From assembly GCF_003672135.1 (NCBI RefSeq), contig NC_039508.1:7068001-7132000 (forward strand): a stretch of 64,000 bases of DNA, read 5' to 3'. Numbering within the stretch: position 1 is the stretch's first letter; every line of letters begins with the position of its first letter. The stretch is from Ooceraea biroi. Taxonomy: Eukaryota; Arthropoda; Insecta; Hymenoptera; Formicidae. The position numbers and the translations under genes are program-made. The notes under the pieces are model-generated. The model searched no databases. It saw nothing but the letters and a program-made list of their open reading frames with translations, and was not told the DNA's origin. Shown here piece after piece: positions 46,370-59,500 of this stretch.

Positions 46370-49300
46370 AAATAGAGACGCATAATTGACAAGTTGGATT
46401 ATTATTACGTAATGGGATTTCGTCGACATTGTATGAGCAAGCAGAACCTAAAACGCTTTGTCTTTAACCATCCGATGCGGAGACAGGATCTGAGAATTGG
46501 AGAATTGAAACATTTAACGAATATTGTACTATAAATTGAGTGATTGAAATATGCAGTGTTTTTCGTTCGTTCATATACTTTTAATTAAATGGAGTAGGAT
46601 CTTGAAATAGTGATAAGGTTTAAATATATTTTAAACTCAACCGTGGAAAATAATGTGTCGCGACCGAATATAGTTTAGTAGTTTTTCATTAAACGATCAA
46701 TTAATGACGATTGCACAATCGAAGGGAAGTAGCACACTTGCATACTTTATGTACAACTTCTGTTTTTGGAGTCAGTTTGGTAAACTCGATTTTAGTCCAT
46801 AAATCGTAGTCAGAAGGGATATAAGCCAATTTTAGTTGAAACGGCAGATTCTAATTCTACTTTTAGTTCCACCTTTAGTCTCGTTCCCGGGCGCTAATTC
46901 CGGTTCTGCTGCAAGAAAGGACGAATTCTAGTTCGAGAAGTTACGCTGGGCGAGTTTTTCGCGGTCCCGTACGGCTTGTTAGCCAACAGCGAATTCTACT
47001 ACAAATTCTTGTCGGCAGTTGGCGAACTTTAACAACTCTTTGCCGTACTGTATTGGGCCAGATTCGTATTTCATCTGTCGATATTTATCAAAGTCGGTTC
47101 TGTTCTCGTGTATTCTATTTCTATCCCTATTTCTATTGTTTTACTATTAATTATTTGTTGAATTTCTTTTTCTTCGATAAATCAGCCAATTAAACGAAAA
47201 AACGAAAATGCTGCTGTAGAAAAATATACTACGTTTTATTTAATAAAACTGTAATTCGCTTGTTGTTAAATACTATCAAATTAATGTAATGATAGTTTAT
47301 TTAATATTATGAGTGAATGAAGAACGAATGAATTCACGGATAAAGAAATAAAAATAAATTAAGAGATAATAGTTTAATGCACCGTAGAATCTATAGAGAT
47401 ACGAAGCATCATATTACTTTTATCCATTAAACGACGGTCCTCGTAAACAGGAGTGCACAAAAGATTAAGACGCTCGGAGCTTCGCTGTGGAGGAGCAGAT
47501 AAGCACTTAATAATAAAACTTATTAAGCGATTTCAATCTTAAACCGTACAAAAAGTTTTAATTACGCTAAAACACGGATATAGTGATTTGTTAATTAAGA
47601 AGCAAAGATATATTTCATAGATTCATATTCATTCAATTAAACGGCGAATGAAACTCTTTCACAGATTTGGAGAATCCAATTTCTGCCTTTTTACATTAAC
47701 ATTTAGGTAAGCCATGCACGTGAAACGTAGGAAAAAACGTCCATGGAAAAAGAGAGTTATTGAAAGCTTCTAAAGGTGTCACGCATTCAAATCGAAATTG
47801 AAACATATTTATTGTACATATTCGTATAAAAATAGTTCAGTTCTAGTTTCCATTCCAATACCAGAGAGTCATCGACTTTTTTTTCATTTGCTATGCACAA
47901 TCAGGTCGACCATTGCTGGGCATCCTCGAATGCACACGCAGGTTCACACTGCACAGCTCTCGTGTCTTAAGCTCTCCAGATACGAAACTAGACCCAAGCA
48001 ACCGCGAAATAAAAAGGCAAGCCATGAGACTCGCAATCGCGGGATGAAAGAAAGCACGGCGTTATCGCCAAGGGCGCCGAGTAACAGAATATCAGCCGAT
48101 CGGGTTACATCCTGCGCTACCACAGGATCGGATCTACCGCGAATCCGATAGAATAGCGGCTTCGGATCTCGCTTTTAAGGAAATCTCACTTTTCCCGCGG
48201 AATGTAAATCGTGCGTCAAAGGTGAGACTAAAAATAAAACCGTTACTCCTTAACCGTTCTACTCCTCAACATCCGGCAAACATACCGCTTAAAAATTCAT
48301 CAGGCTGTTAATATCACATATAGAATTTGTATTTGTATATAATTATATAATTCTCTTCAAATTTTATTTATTAATCATTAATATGTTCACATACCGTCAC
48401 GACAATCACTGGTGACTAGCATTAAGTTTTCCCTTCACGCCACGATGGTCACCGATGACCGACGTGCAATAAACACGTTAAGACTCATGAATACTATTAC
48501 AACACGCACTTACACATTTGCAAACTAACGACTGTTTAATAATAATAATAGAAGAGCATAACAGACAAAGCACATTTGTAAAATTTATAAGCAGCTAATT
48601 TATCTCTCCATCCATCAAAATAATGTGGGAACAATTATACGGACATGTTACGGTGCATCTTAAGAATCCATTTATGGCGAGAACGAATGGAAATTCAGCT
48701 GAATTACGCTCGGCGTAATAAACGCGTTGATATCTTTTCAGAAATCACAGGAATCTTACTATTGAGATTTTACAGCTGGACAGAGCCGGCGTATTCTGCT
48801 GCGCTCTATCGCCTCGGATAATGCGCGACGTCTTCGCACATCTGCCTTGCCACCACCCAACGCACTTTTGCACGGCCGTGAATCGCGCGTCGGCGGTACG
48901 TCGTGTTACGCAACGTGTAATCGCGGGCGAGGCGAGGCACGTGCGTGACGGATACACGCGCAGAAAAGACGGAGATACGCCGTATATCTTGGAGCGTGTG
49001 TGGGTGAGCGCGCGATGCGTTGCTCCTCTTGCATTGTGTAATGCGACACGCACTCGTCGTCGCATCAAGCCCCTACTCTCGCAAGCGAGCGAGTCGTTAC
49101 GTTTTTCTCTCCTTTTGCCCGCCGCGAGTCGCCGATGCGGGCCATCTCGTCAGCGACACGCTCCTCCGAGCGCTTAAATGCCTGGCCTCGTGCACGCCAG
49201 CGGCGCGAGCGATTTAATGAATTTCTTCTCGGCGTCGCACTGCAAGCTGAGCACAAAGCGAGCAACGGAGATCCCTGTATCGTTCCTGAGATGAATGAAA

Positions 49301-50989
49301 TTTATCTCACGCCGATAGTACGGGTGGCACATCGATACGCGCGATTTTAGCAAATGCGTTAACAGCCTTTTATTTCTCACGTTTCTTTCATATTTATTAT
49401 TATTTTGTATTATTCTAGTTGTTCCATTTATTCCTATTTGTATTCCTTATTCTGTATTTCCTATCTTTTCACTTGCTATTTTTATTATTATTCTTTACTA
49501 TGCCGTCCTACATTTTACAACTGCGTAACTGTTGATTTTACCCAGAAAAGTGGAACTTGCGTCTTCAGGAGCCAGTGCGGCGGAGTGCCGCAATCGATCC
49601 GGTACAACCGCCACTGATTTATACGCAAACTATAAATTTGTTCCACCGTGATTGAAGTGATCTGAATACTTCAATATACCGTGAATTTATCGTTACGTAC
49701 ACAGAGACGTATCGCCGGTTGTTTCGCGCAAATATGGGGTTTTAACGGAACAAGTGACTCTGTCGCGTCTCGGTGGCGTGCCGAGACGATCCGTTCCGCA
49801 GAACGCACGATTCCGTCAAACGATCGATTCGTCGTCGTCGTCGTCGTCGCCGCCAGGAAGCGCGCTGGAACACGCCAGCGACGGCGACAACAATGAGCGA
49901 CTCTGTAATCGTCGGAACGAGAGCGATCGAGCGAAAGAACATAATGCACGCTCTGTGTTACCGTGACGAGCGATTCCTCCTCGTTACGCTCATGGACCCC
50001 CGTGAATCACTCGACGCGCGAGAAACGGCGAATTAGCGTTGCCGATAGACAAGAGCGTTAGTCACGAGGATCGTTAGTCACCGAACGGGCGTTTCGTGCC
50101 TCTCGCTGCTTCCTCGCTCCGGAATATCGAGGCGAGAGCTTTCATTTCTCTTCAGGGACGAAGGATGCGCCTATAGGCGGCTCGACGCGGCCGTAAATCC
50201 GTACAAAATGCCGTTCCGCCTGGACGACCACCGTCATTAGGATAATGTATGTGTATATGAAAGCATAAAGAACTTCAAAATGTACATTGACATTGTGAAA
50301 GTACCGCTATCTCGCTATCCCGCGGCAATCCTGCCAGCTTAATCTGGAACGGATGTTAATGGACACTGACGCGCTTGCGCAATACCATCGATTAATTAAT
50401 AAATGCTGATGTACGATTGATTATAGATTAATGATAAGATTGGTCGGAATTGTCTGAATTTGTACGTTATTATCTTATATGTGTATCCTATCGTGTTAAT
50501 AAATTGTTATGAAATTCACATGCACTCGGAGTTACATCTCCAATGATATTACCAGATTAAAAATGTTTTGTTTCATACGAGGTGTGCTGTTATATCAAGT
50601 ATTGAACGGAACGAGCGAATCGCAAATTATAACGAAGATACTGTTCATCCCGCGCGGTTTATGGAACATTCAGTCGCCTGACTTTTCGTGGAAACTTTAA
50701 TAATAGTAAGAATCGAATCAATGTGTATTTTGAGTGAAATGTCAAGGTTCCACATTATCGACTGCAATAAACCGGTGCTTTATGCGGAACCCCCAGCATT
50801 CTAACTCGCTCGTATGTTTTATTACCGTCCACGCAAACGCGTATCATCGCAACGGAATAAACGGACATCACCACGGTAGTCGGAAATATATAATATATTA
50901 TGCTCATAGGAAATTTAGATTAAAATTTAGATTAATTAATTATCAAATAATTTACTATCGTTATACCGCTGGTATATATGTATATATTA

Positions 50990-51225
50990 CTAGCATCCCC
51001 CGTCACGACTGCGCCCGCGATATTTATGTGTAGAATTAAATAAAAACACATTTTATCCCTTCTCACCCGTTAGGGGTGGAATTTCGGAAAACCCTCCCTT
51101 AGTGAGCACCTACGTGATAGTAGGAATATACCCTTAAAATTTCAAGTCGATAGGTGCAGTGGTTCGGGCTGCACGTTGATGAGTGAGTGAGTGAGTGAGT
51201 GGTATTTGGCTTATATATATATAGA
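50990..51225 (-). mobile_element. Non-autonomous Helitron, copy 3
   Basis: Same family as 7125-7366 and 37584-37813. On the minus strand it runs from TCTATATATATAAGCC to GGGATGCTAG, again between A (complement of 51226) and T (complement of 50989). The (GAGT)n patch is longer here than in copy 2. 236 bp. Confidence 0.82.
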
Positions 51226-53014
51226 TTGGAATAATTAAAACGATCATAGAACGCTTATATAATAGATTATAATCATACACATCTCTCCGCATTGCTGATA
51301 GAATAATATATCGCTAATAATGCAATTACAGAAAATTCTCCCGAGCTTTTTCCCTCCACGCTCTCTCCTCTGTAACATTTCCCCTACGACCTCGATCTGT
51401 ATCATTCACGCTGTTTCGCGCGTAGGCAGACCCTCCATCTCGAATTTGTCCGACGAGAACTAGGCGCGACCGACTTTATGAATCATCGTTAAGCGAGTCG
51501 AAAGGGATACGGCTCCAAGAGGAAACCAGCAAAGACGTGGACAGATAGTAGCTTTATTCCGTTCCGCCATACCGTGAGAACGGGCATTACGTAAGGCGCC
51601 GTTGCGGAGAGACCACCGAGTCGTAGCGACCGAGTGCGAAATCCATTAAACCGACACGTGAATCTAGTAATACGATAATTACATGCCTCAGGTAATTCCG
51701 CAATTCGTCCGTAATACAATCAACCGCTTTATCTCATACTTCATTCGCGTTCTTGCGGCTTCCTGCTGTCCACTGGACGTGGCGTTCCATGGAGCGCCAC
51801 TCGATGTTTCTTTCACGTGTGGATCCTCGAATCAGTCCGGATGCTTCTTCGACCAACCCGTCGCGGCACCGACCGCACATCGAGGATCAACCGATTGATC
51901 GCCTCCGTTTGGAACTTTCATCCAGTGTGCTCGATCAATCGGCGATTATAGCCCGCGACTGGCACTGCCACTCGCGGAGCGGGCTGATCGGGGAAGAGAA
52001 CTCTCGAAAGCTCTCGTGTCTCGGCCATTAGGAGCACCGTGTAACGAACGCGAGGCCGGCGGGAGAGGCGCGAGCAGGTGAAACGATTTTAGAACAATGC
52101 TCGTTCCGCATCGGTACGTGCGCGTAGAACAAAAGAGACTGCTGGCGAGACGAGGGGGAGAGCCGACGAGGGGGAGGCGGACGTACGCTCGGCGGGAAGA
52201 GGGGAAAACGAGAGGCGAGTAAACAGGATGATTGAGAATCGTCAGAGGAACCAAGACATTTCAGTCGAGTTCCTTCGAGGCGGCACTCCCCCGCTCGGCT
52301 TTGTTTTCCTCGGTGTTTTCCCTTCCTTTCGGGGGCTCCCCGTGCGGCCTGTTTGTGTGTACATATCGTTAACACTCCCTCCTCCCGACGTCCTCCCGCT
52401 CCTTCACCACTTTTCCCGGCTGTCACCAATCTGCTCAAACTACACGCCATGCAACTCGGTACGCTCCTCTTCCTGTCGCCTTCCTCCTTCTGCCTCTCTT
52501 CGTTAGCTCCGCGGGACTCCTTTTTACGCCCGCGTCTTCCTTCCTCCACCCTCTGGCCCCGTCGCGTCCGGCCAACCATTTGCTTGCATAACGTAAGCTT
52601 ATCCGTTGCCTTTGTGCCAAGCCAGGAATGGCATATCCCACCGGCTACCCAAGTCGAATCCAAGTGCAGTCGCTGTCTATCGGCGCTAACAAGACAACGA
52701 ACAATTCGGGCTGTCTGCGAAAACGTCCGTGAACAGCCCTATTCTTAGACAATGCCAGGCATTATCGCGTTATTACGAGGATGAAACGGGCGCGGTTCCA
52801 CCGCATCACGATTCACGCTGCCGTCGTTGCGAACGAGTGCATGTGCACGTCGAAGATTGCGGGCGCGGTAGCGCCGGCACGTATCGCTTCAGTAATTGGA
52901 GTACGGGTGTTACACCGGCTTCGCGAGCGCCATTACAGGCGCTGTATCGGATAGCAATTTCTACGGAAAGGATATCGATCTATCGCCGTAAAGTAAAGCA
53001 AGATGCAACCTCTA

Positions 53015-53039
53015 TCTCTCTCTCTCTCTCTCTCTCTCT
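53015..53039. repeat. (TC)n microsatellite
   Basis: About twelve TC units. Confidence 0.9.
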
Positions 53040-56000
53040 TCTCCGAACACCGCTCCCTCAGCCAGGTTGACGTGACGTCACGTAAATTCGGTTACGATGA
53101 AAGTTCAGTTAATTAACGCACAGATTGATGTATCCTTCTTCCCGCGAGTTCCACTAGGATTAGAACCGTTTAGCATTCTCCGAGCGTGTCTGATGACAGC
53201 TTTCGAGCCGCTCGTAATTTACCAAGTTCAACCCCGGATTAACAGTCGCGCTATACTCGATATCCTGGAAAATCGCAACCCGATATCTCTCCTCTCGTGG
53301 CCGCCATCAGCGACGTAAGACTGAGCAAAAGGAGGCGGTTGAAAGGGTTAACGGCCCCAGGACGTTGTCAGAGTTCCGCGAATAGGACGATTGTCTCCAC
53401 GCCGCCGCAGCCGTCTGGTGCTACGCGCACTTTTATCGCGTTCGGTGCTCTCCTTTCGAAATCTTTGTTGCGCGAAGAGCCTCCGTACCAAGGACCGAGG
53501 GCCGTTACAACACTTTTATGGGCCTTGCCCTCCTCCGCTTCGCTCTGCTTGCCCTTTCCCGAGAACCCAAGACGAGTAAGTGGATGCGGATTCATCCGGG
53601 CTCGTTTAGATAGCACTCCACCCCCGATTCAGATACACCGAAATTGCGCGAACCGACGAACATAACCGCGGCAGTAAAACCTTCATCGTGCTCCTTCTGC
53701 ATCTCCCTTCTTGCTCCTTGCTCCTGCCTCCTATTTCTCCCTTCTGCTCTCTCCACTGTGCGCGAACGGTCGTCAGCGAGAGCCTGCCCGCTTTCTACTC
53801 CCTCGCGATATCCACTTCCTTCGCATCAGCCCGCTTTCAGTCTCTTTGTCCCTCCAGCATCCCGGAATCAGCCTTCCCGGGTTTATACTTCTTCCTTTTC
53901 GCGACCTCGAATATCCCGTCAGGAATGTCCTCCGCCTTTCATACGCGAGATGCCCGGGGTCGTCCGTCATTCGGAGCGAGCTCTGTGCACGCTTCCCGTA
54001 CACACAGAGTGTCCCATTTCTGCCGTTTTACTTTTTAATCACAGCTCTAGTAGCCAATTTAGAATTATTTTCTTTCCGGCAGAAATTTTTCATTATTCGC
54101 ATTTCTCGAGAAATTAAGCAACTCTTGGTAAATCAAAGCCGGGAGGAGAAAAGCTAAATGATACAATTTCGATAATTGATTTTCGATAACAAATTAAATA
54201 ATTTGTAGAGAATACTTCCTTTAATGCGCTTTGTATTATTTCTTACATTTTTTCCTCTAATTTCATGTCCCAGATGTGTCCGTAAAGATTCAACAAGAGA
54301 TTCTAAGCTGCTTCGCTATCAATATCTCCTTCCAGAGCGCAGCATTGCTTCCTTAATCCTAAGGGAGATATACGTGTTACAATATGTATATCCCCCATAG
54401 ACCAGTAACGCATATTTGTCCCATGGCGCATAACTCTCATAATACTCGTCTCGACAGCCTAATGGCACTCCATATCTCGTATATGTGCTTTGTGTATGCG
54501 TATGCTACGTGCAACTAAATTTTAACACAGCAACATATCGATAAACCGATAAACGTGGAATTTTATATTAATTTTTACCGTCAAACTCTTTCGCTCTGAA
54601 CCTTGCTGGTCTAGAAATATTATTGTAAATCAATATATCCCAAATCTGTCAAAGCAAAAATGTGCAGATATATTAAAACAGATTAAATATTGTATATTAC
54701 TATATTGTTTCTTTAAAGTATAAATACCTCTATACGTCTAATTGCTTATTACGATTATTTTTTAGTAATTATTGAAAATTTTTAGCTAAATATTTAGCTA
54801 AGTATATTAAAATTTCCATTTGCGTAATATAATCAAAAAATTCGACTTTGTTTTTTCTTATATATATATTTTTTTACTCTACAAAAGCTCAAATTTATTA
54901 CGGATATATTTTCTTGCGCTTCTTGCTGCATCTTGCGGCACAAACATACGAAGATCAGAAAGTCTGATGAGCTCTGTACGGCGGATGTGGTAGAGTCTCA
55001 GGTTTCAACTCCTGGGCGTGCGTACTGTGGTCTCGCTTTCGTAACATGTGGGCGAGGATTGTCATAAAGGCCGCAATATAAGGCGGCAAGATTTAGTAAC
55101 GTTTCCTCAGAAAGTACCAACAGTCTTACAGCAGTTTTCCCCGTACACAACGCCTCGTTTGCTCCGCGATTTTTATTTCAATAATAAAATTTCAATCACC
55201 GCGTATTACATTTCCTCGCGAAAATATTAGACTTGATCTCGCCTGATCAAATACAATCAATTTGCACGCAAACTCGGGCGTACCTCGACGTTGTGCGGCG
55301 TTCTGTCATCTCGCGCATCGCATAATATTCCTCATCAATTTTAGATAGGTGTGAAAACGATTCAGATCATCAAAGCCTGATAGCTCGCGCTCGGGATTGA
55401 ACTATCAATCATATTATTTTGTCACGCTTCCCTCCCCTCGTTAGCCACACTCGATTTTACTCGCGACTTGCTCGACTTGCACGATCATCGGGATCCGCCG
55501 CGATTGCTCGATTCTCTCGGAGATTCTCTCGGTCGCAAAACACCCGGAACTCTTATTGTTTCCTGGTTCTCACCGAGGGAGTTGCTCGTCTTCTTGCCGC
55601 CGTAATGCGGCGCAAGAGCCGTTAAAACATTATTATACCGGAGCTAATTGACTTTGCATAGAGCCACCCCTCTTTTCGGAGGGGTCACTACCCTGACGAC
55701 ACTGTAAACCGGCGCGGTTTAAAGACAATTAACGCTTTTCCTTGAGACACTTTGTTTCGACCGTTTGCAAGAACTTTGAAATACAGCATGGCTTGAAGAG
55801 TCCTTCAGATGTGCTTAATGAAACGTAGTCACCTTGGATCCGCTAATTTCACGTAGATTTTCATCATTCGTATACATTTGTGCGGATCATAACAATTTTA
55901 AGTATTTTTCCTTAATGCCTCATGTCTTTAAGCATGCAATATCTTGATTTGCACATAATATCACACACTAAACGTTGTCATGAATAATTCTGGCCATACG

Positions 56001-56450
56001 GCGCTGATGACTTTGGAATAATTTCGAGCCCATTCGGGACAAAGGTTTTACGGAAATCGTAAACGGCGATTCCTGCATTCATGATGATCGCGTGACTCCG
56101 CGCCGATAGAAAATTGTACGCGCGAGTGTAAGTCTCTGCGCTCCTTTTGTATTCAACGCGGGCAGAAGCGAGCGACACGTGATAAGCATAATACGCGCCG
56201 TCGACGATAACTCTTCCGTGCAATTATGTAGAACGAATGATTCACGCGCAATTAAGCTCAACCGAGTCAATCAGTCACCCGTTTCGACTTGGTCGCGCGC
56301 ACGCGGCAGCCATCGCATCGCAGATGGTGAATCGATCGCGTCGACGAAACAGAAATTCCACCGCTATCGGGAATTATAGCCGAAGATATCTTCTCGCGGA
56401 TGATAAATGCAGGCTGAACTGAAGGCATCGACGTACAAGTGAGTCAACGA

Positions 56451-56459
<9 letters not shown>

Positions 56460-56499
<40 letters not shown>
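56460..56499. repeat. (GA)20 microsatellite
   Basis: Twenty GA units, followed by a purine tract that includes a G-rich patch near 56547-56562. Confidence 0.95.
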
Positions 56500-56503
<4 letters not shown>

Positions 56504-59500
56504 GAGACAGGGAAAGAGCAAGACAGAGATGAAGAGAATAAGAGAGAGGGGGGGGAGGGGGGGAGCCGCATTTCTCGCCAATTCAGCGAGTTACAAGGCT
56601 GACGTCATCGGCTCGACATAATTCGATTCAATTCGCTTAATTTTGCGAAAATTGCCAATCTTCTCCACTGCGTTACCATCTAGCTCCTTCGTATCTGCTC
56701 GTCGTCTCGTGGATCTCTGCGCTTCCTCTCTTCCTCCGCCTCCCTCCGCTTCCTCTTCCTCTCTCAAGAAGCATTTATCGATCATGGTGTATTCCTCTTT
56801 TCCGTCCTCTTCTCCGTTCTACCCTCTCTTGCCAATGTGAATACGTCACACGAGATTCGTTCTGTTAGCTTTACGTGACCGACTGTTCGGCACTGGATAA
56901 TTCCATCCGTTGTTAACCATTTCAGTAGCTTTTTCAATCAATATACGATATCCGCAGATAATAAATCCGATATTTCAATAGCATAAAAATCATTTAGGAG
57001 ATCTTGTATCGTTTTGATATTATTGATTATAAATTAAACAAGCAAAGATCGATACACTATCTTCAATGTGACGTGACAATTACATGATTGAATCACCTAT
57101 ATGGCAATAATGATATGTAAAATGTCGCATTCAATTTAATTCAATTGGCAACGTCCAGTAATATATATACAATTATACAAAATTATAGATATCGTATCAT
57201 GTAATCCAACTATATGTGTGTGTGCTATATGTACATATTGTTTCTACATAATGCATCCACGTAATGTGAAATTACATGAAGTAGTCGATATATAAATTTT
57301 GTCGCCATTAATTGTCCACACATAATAAACATCGTTAATAAATACAATAGCGAGGAAAAAAAAAATGAAAGAAACAACTCGACTACCAATATTCATATTC
57401 TGTGCACAATACATCACAATTATTTTACTTGTAAATCGATAATGCATGCGCCCTGATATTTTGCGAATGTAAATATTTCTCTCTTCGACCACGCGCGTTG
57501 TAAATTTTTTGCATCCTGCCGCTTACTGGATTTCGCGATTACAATTCGTGCGTGTGCATTTTTCCTAGTTTGTTACAAAACGGTACAGCTGCAATTTATA
57601 ATTCTTTTTTTTCCGCGTGCCACGTTTGATTGGATGTATCTCGAAATTTAGACCAAACAAGGGAAGTTGAAAATTCAATTTCTTGCGATCAGGCTGATTT
57701 TGAGTCCTTCGTCACTTAAGAAAAATAACGCGCGAGGTATTAACTTGAAATACCGAAAAAACTTCAGCGAACAGGAAAATTCCAATAAATAAATGAAATT
57801 TTCTCCTCATCTCCAGGGAGACGGCCTTCTCGCCTCTTGTAAAACCCGGTTTTCAGTGCGTACTACCTTCTGGATAAAACCGATTCAATTAATTTCGCGT
57901 GACTCTGCCGTTTGCGATAATAATGACTCGCGCGCGCGCAGGAAAGGTTAAACGTTCTGATAAAAGCCGGCGAACTAGACGAATTAGACGAACAATCAGC
58001 CGACTCGAAAATCGGTTCGAACGACGGCAGTCGTGTATACATACGTGACAGTTTCATGAGATAGAGCCGTAAGGGTCCGCCGGCGAATAGACCGAGGAAA
58101 CGCGAACGAAGGCAGGCAAGAATGAGAGAAAGAGATTCAATTTAGATGGCAGTGTGTTTCTCTTCCTCTTTTTCAAATATCCTTCGTCAGTCGCGATAAC
58201 AATGAGGAGAAATGCACCGAGCGAGCGAGCATGAGCGCGAGGACGCGAGGAGTTTGCGGCTCTATCGAGCTCGCCTTTCCAGCGCCTCATCGCACCGTGT
58301 TTTTCTTCTTATTCAATCTTCCAGTCGAATTGATAGGGTTCTCGCGAATAATGATAAAGCGTGCTAAACTCGGCTGCCTGGCATAATGCCCTCCAGCCAA
58401 ATTGGGACGCGCACGCGCGCCTCGGTGCATTCGACTAAAGCCCGGCTGTGCGGATCGCAGCTATGGAAATCTCTTTGATTCTTTGATAAGAACAACGTGC
58501 CATCGACTGTTTGCAGTAATCTCGTTTATAATAGAAATAAAGCAGATCGCTGAGGATAGGTAAAATTTTCCTCCACCACGAGCGACTTTTGATGCGCTTC
58601 GTAAAGTGCTTCACAAGTTTTTACAAGTGTTTCATCAAGTTTTAAGTGCGAAGATCTCTAAGAAAAGTGGTTCTAATCTCGAATCCGAGATTTACTTTGA
58701 GCTCTTTTTATTTAAGCAACATAAAGTGATTTAGTTAGTCCAGATTAACGCTGAGTCACGCGGGTGCAATGAACGTTCATCGTAATTAAAGTTATCTAAA
58801 ATTTAGAACCGTTACGCGATTCGATTTCGCGACGGAGAGCAATGCGGCTAAACGTTCGATTTTTGCATTCCCACTGTGCACTACAACTACACGCGGTGGC
58901 AGATGCGAATTATTCGGTGAAACTGCAGCTCGAGTAATTAATTGTACGAATAATATGAAAACGAAGCGGCTGTTGTTACTATAATAAAATATACGGCACA
59001 TTATTACTTTTTCATTGAATTATCGACGCAACATTAATCAAAGGCTTTCCCCATTTATGCATGCTTGTTGTTTTCATAATGATTTCGTCGATTCATTTAA
59101 ATATTCATGTATCGTTATTAACACGCGGTACCATGGAAATTGCGTGTAAAAGGATCTCATAATTCCTTGTTAAAGCTAATTTTCCTGTTACGTATGTTAC
59201 ATCGTGGAATATTAGATAACTTGCCTATTTTTACTTATACAGCCATTTAAATGTTCTGTGCTGTGTGAATTACTTAAATCCTATAATAAATTTTGATATT
59301 CTTTCATTAATTCACGGGCCTAATCTTATATAGACAGAAAGAGCATAAACAATACTTGTATAAATTTTTGTGCAACAGACTCTTGTGCTAAACTACGTTC
59401 TGTTCATGCAATTTAGTATTTAAAATATAATATAAAGATTTATCATCGATTACGGCTTTATCGGCATTTTCTCTTGACAATCCTCCATTAATTAGAAAAA

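Larger units (their letters stand above)
43860..50980. other. Gene-poor DNA
   Basis: AT-rich parts (43300-43990, 46500-47700, 48300-48600) and CpG-rich parts (44150-44480, 48780-49260, 49690-50200). Microsatellites at 44279-44295 and 46327-46368, a TCG/GTC run near 49828-49853, and a diverged tandem duplication at about 45092-45187. No supported gene. Confidence 0.45.

Noticed and set aside
52028..52663. 211-codon minus-strand frame
   Set aside because: In purine-rich DNA; Arg/Glu/Gly and Pro/Ser low complexity, overlaps several plus-strand frames, no domain or splice logic.
53644..54157. Three overlapping plus-strand frames of 116-157 codons
   Set aside because: All come from one pyrimidine-rich tract; Ser/Leu/Pro/Phe low complexity in every frame.
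54975..55030. tRNA-like stretch (GTGGTAGAGTCTC, GGTTTCAACTCC)
   Set aside because: A- and B-box-like pieces are too close and imperfect, and no cloverleaf with an acceptor stem can be formed.
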